A stretch of 14,900 nt of DNA from Pseudomonadota bacterium (GTDB lineage Bacteria; Pseudomonadota; Alphaproteobacteria; Rhizobiales; Rhizobiaceae), in the NCBI GenBank assembly GCA_023444445.1, contig JAEXMK010000237.1:1-14900 (forward strand), given 5' to 3'. Within the stretch, counting starts at the first letter, position 1; each line of letters begins with the position of its first letter. The translations under genes and the position numbers were made by a program. Below, in pieces: positions 13,908-14,900 of this stretch. The notes beneath the pieces were generated by a model, which ran no database searches, was not told the DNA's origin, and was given only the letters and a program-made list of their open reading frames with translations.

Positions 13908-14900
13908 TTGAAAAGATTAAGCTACCGCCTCGCTGCGGCATCCGCGCTTTCGTTTTTTGTCACATCGAATGCATATGCCGTGACGGAAATTCAATGGTGG
14001 CACGCCATGACCGGCGCCAATAACGAGGTCGTGGATACGCTGGCGAAAGAGTTCAACGAAAGCCAGAAAGACTACAAGATCACGCCGGTGTTCAAGGGCA
14101 CCTATCCGGAAACGCTGAATGCCGGCATCGCCGCCTTCCGCGCCAAGCAGCCGCCAGCCATCATTCAGGTCTTTGACGCCGGCTCTGGCGTGATGATGGG
14201 TGCCGCAGGCGCCATCAAGCCGGTGGCGGATGTGCTGAAGGAAGGCGGTTATACCTTCAACAAGGATGAATATCTGGCCGGCATCGTCGCCTATTATTCC
14301 AAGCCCGACGGCACCATGCTGTCCTTCCCTTATAATTCGTCCTCGCCGATCCTCTATTACAACAAGGATGTCTTCCAGAAGGCCGGCCTCGATGCTGCCA
14401 ACCCGCCCAAGACCTGGCCGGAAGTTTTCGAAGCCGCCAAGAAGATCAAGACCAGCGGTGCTGCGCAGTGCGGGTTCACCTCCACCTGGCTCACTTGGAT
14501 CCAGACGGAGAACTTCGCCGCCTGGAACAACGTGTCCTATGGCAGCAATGAAAACGGTCTTGGTGGCACGGATGTGAAGCTCGCGGTCAACGCGCCGCTC
14601 TTCGTCGAGCATTTCCAGGCCATCGCCGATCTCGCCAAGGACGGCACCTTCCGTTATGGCGGGCGCACTTCGGAAGCCAAGCAGCTGTTCATGTCGGGCG
14701 AATGCGGCATCCTGACCGAATCCTCCGGCGGCCTTGGCGATATCGTCAAGACCGGCATGAATTACGGCATCGGCCAGCTGCCCTATTACGAAGGCCATGG
14801 TCCGCAGAACACCATCCCCGGCGGCGCCAGCCTTTGGGTCTTCGGCGGCAAGAGCGACGCCGAATATAAGGGTGTTGCCGAATTCTTCCATTTCCTCTCG
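13908..14900 (+). CDS. ugpB: sn-Glycerol-3-phosphate-binding periplasmic protein UgpB, 5' part
   Basis: This is the periplasmic receptor for glycerol-3-phosphate and glycerophosphodiesters in the Ugp importer (CUT1). It is cut by the window edge after 331 codons; E. coli UgpB has about 438. A signal peptide (KRLSYRLAAASALSFFV, ending NAYA at 24) is followed by EIQWWHAMTGANNEVVD, then the UgpB-typical FKGTYPETLNAGIAAFRAKQPP, PYNSSSPILYYNKDVF, WLTWIQTENFAAWNN and IPGGASLWVF. These match E. coli UgpB nearly segment by segment, including the W and S residues lining the ligand site. The start is taken as TTG because GGGAGG (13895-13900) is 7 bases upstream. In-frame ATGs at 13902 and 13893 lie too close to, or before, that SD. 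ugpA, ugpE and ugpC are expected beyond the edge. Confidence 0.95.
   Translation, partial: MKRLSYRLAAASALSFFVTSNAYAVTEIQWWHAMTGANNEVVDTLAKEFNESQKDYKITPVFKGTYPETLNAGIAAFRAKQPPAIIQVFDAGSGVMMGAAGAIKPVADVLKEGGYTFNKDEYLAGIVAYYSKPDGTMLSFPYNSSSPILYYNKDVFQKAGLDAANPPKTWPEVFEAAKKIKTSGAAQCGFTSTWLTWIQTENFAAWNNVSYGSNENGLGGTDVKLAVNAPLFVEHFQAIADLAKDGTFRYGGRTSEAKQLFMSGECGILTESSGGLGDIVKTGMNYGIGQLPYYEGHGPQNTIPGGASLWVFGGKSDAEYKGVAEFFHFLS

Noticed and set aside
13917..14891. Long minus-strand open frame (324 codons) opposite ugpB
   Set aside because: The plus strand encodes an unmistakable UgpB with signal peptide and SD. The minus frame has no recognisable motif.
1..14900. tRNA, rRNA, CRISPR array, insertion sequence or attachment site
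   Set aside because: Read by eye on both strands: no cloverleaf with a TTCGA-type arm, no regularly spaced repeats, no transposase motifs and no flanking direct repeats. A tool search for weak RNA genes was not possible.

Overview
The window reads as chromosomal DNA of a Rhizobiales alphaproteobacterium, most like the Agrobacterium/Rhizobium group. The evidence is GC-rich coding, dense minus-strand operons, several carbohydrate-type (CUT1) ABC systems, a ugpB gene and a znuCBA zinc operon with rhizobial-style Zur boxes. The species is not provable from the sequence alone. No mobile element, CRISPR array, rRNA or tRNA was seen.

Region 1 (1-6425). The 3' end of a plus-strand sugar-type ABC ATPase gene (1-174) meets, tail to tail, a six-gene minus-strand operon. 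That operon, in transcription order, is a FadR/GntR regulator (6393-5650), a MetC-like PLP-dependent C-S lyase (5653-4481), a periplasmic solute-binding protein (4446-3187), two MalF/MalG-type permeases and a MalK/UgpC-type ATPase ending at 178. Spacing is very tight, with a 4-base overlap and gaps of 3 and 4 bases. The exception is a 149-base gap with a strong stem-loop after the binding-protein gene. A promoter with a perfect TTGACA -35 box and a 19-bp near-palindrome, the probable operator, sits at the start of the operon. A sulfur-type lyase paired with a sugar-type importer is unusual and the substrate is unknown.

Region 2 (6426-7275). A diverged stand-alone RNase HI gene lies between the two large systems.

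Region 3 (7276-13604) is a zinc-starvation island. znuC, znuB and znuA encode a high-affinity Zn(II) importer on the minus strand. Divergent from them is a YciC/ZagA-like COG0523 GTPase. After a convergent hairpin, a second minus-strand cluster holds another COG0523 GTPase, translationally coupled to an 89-aa protein with a C-x4-CPPRET motif, followed by a YqaA-family membrane protein. Four copies of one 18-bp near-palindrome (consensus GTAATGTTATAACATTAC) lie in or beside the three promoters, so the cluster is probably one Zur regulon. No zur gene is in the window.

Region 4 (13605-14900). A regulatory stretch with a perfect 9-bp inverted repeat and a sigma70-like promoter precedes ugpB, the glycerol-3-phosphate (diester) binding protein. 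It runs off the right edge and is presumably the first gene of a ugp operon.
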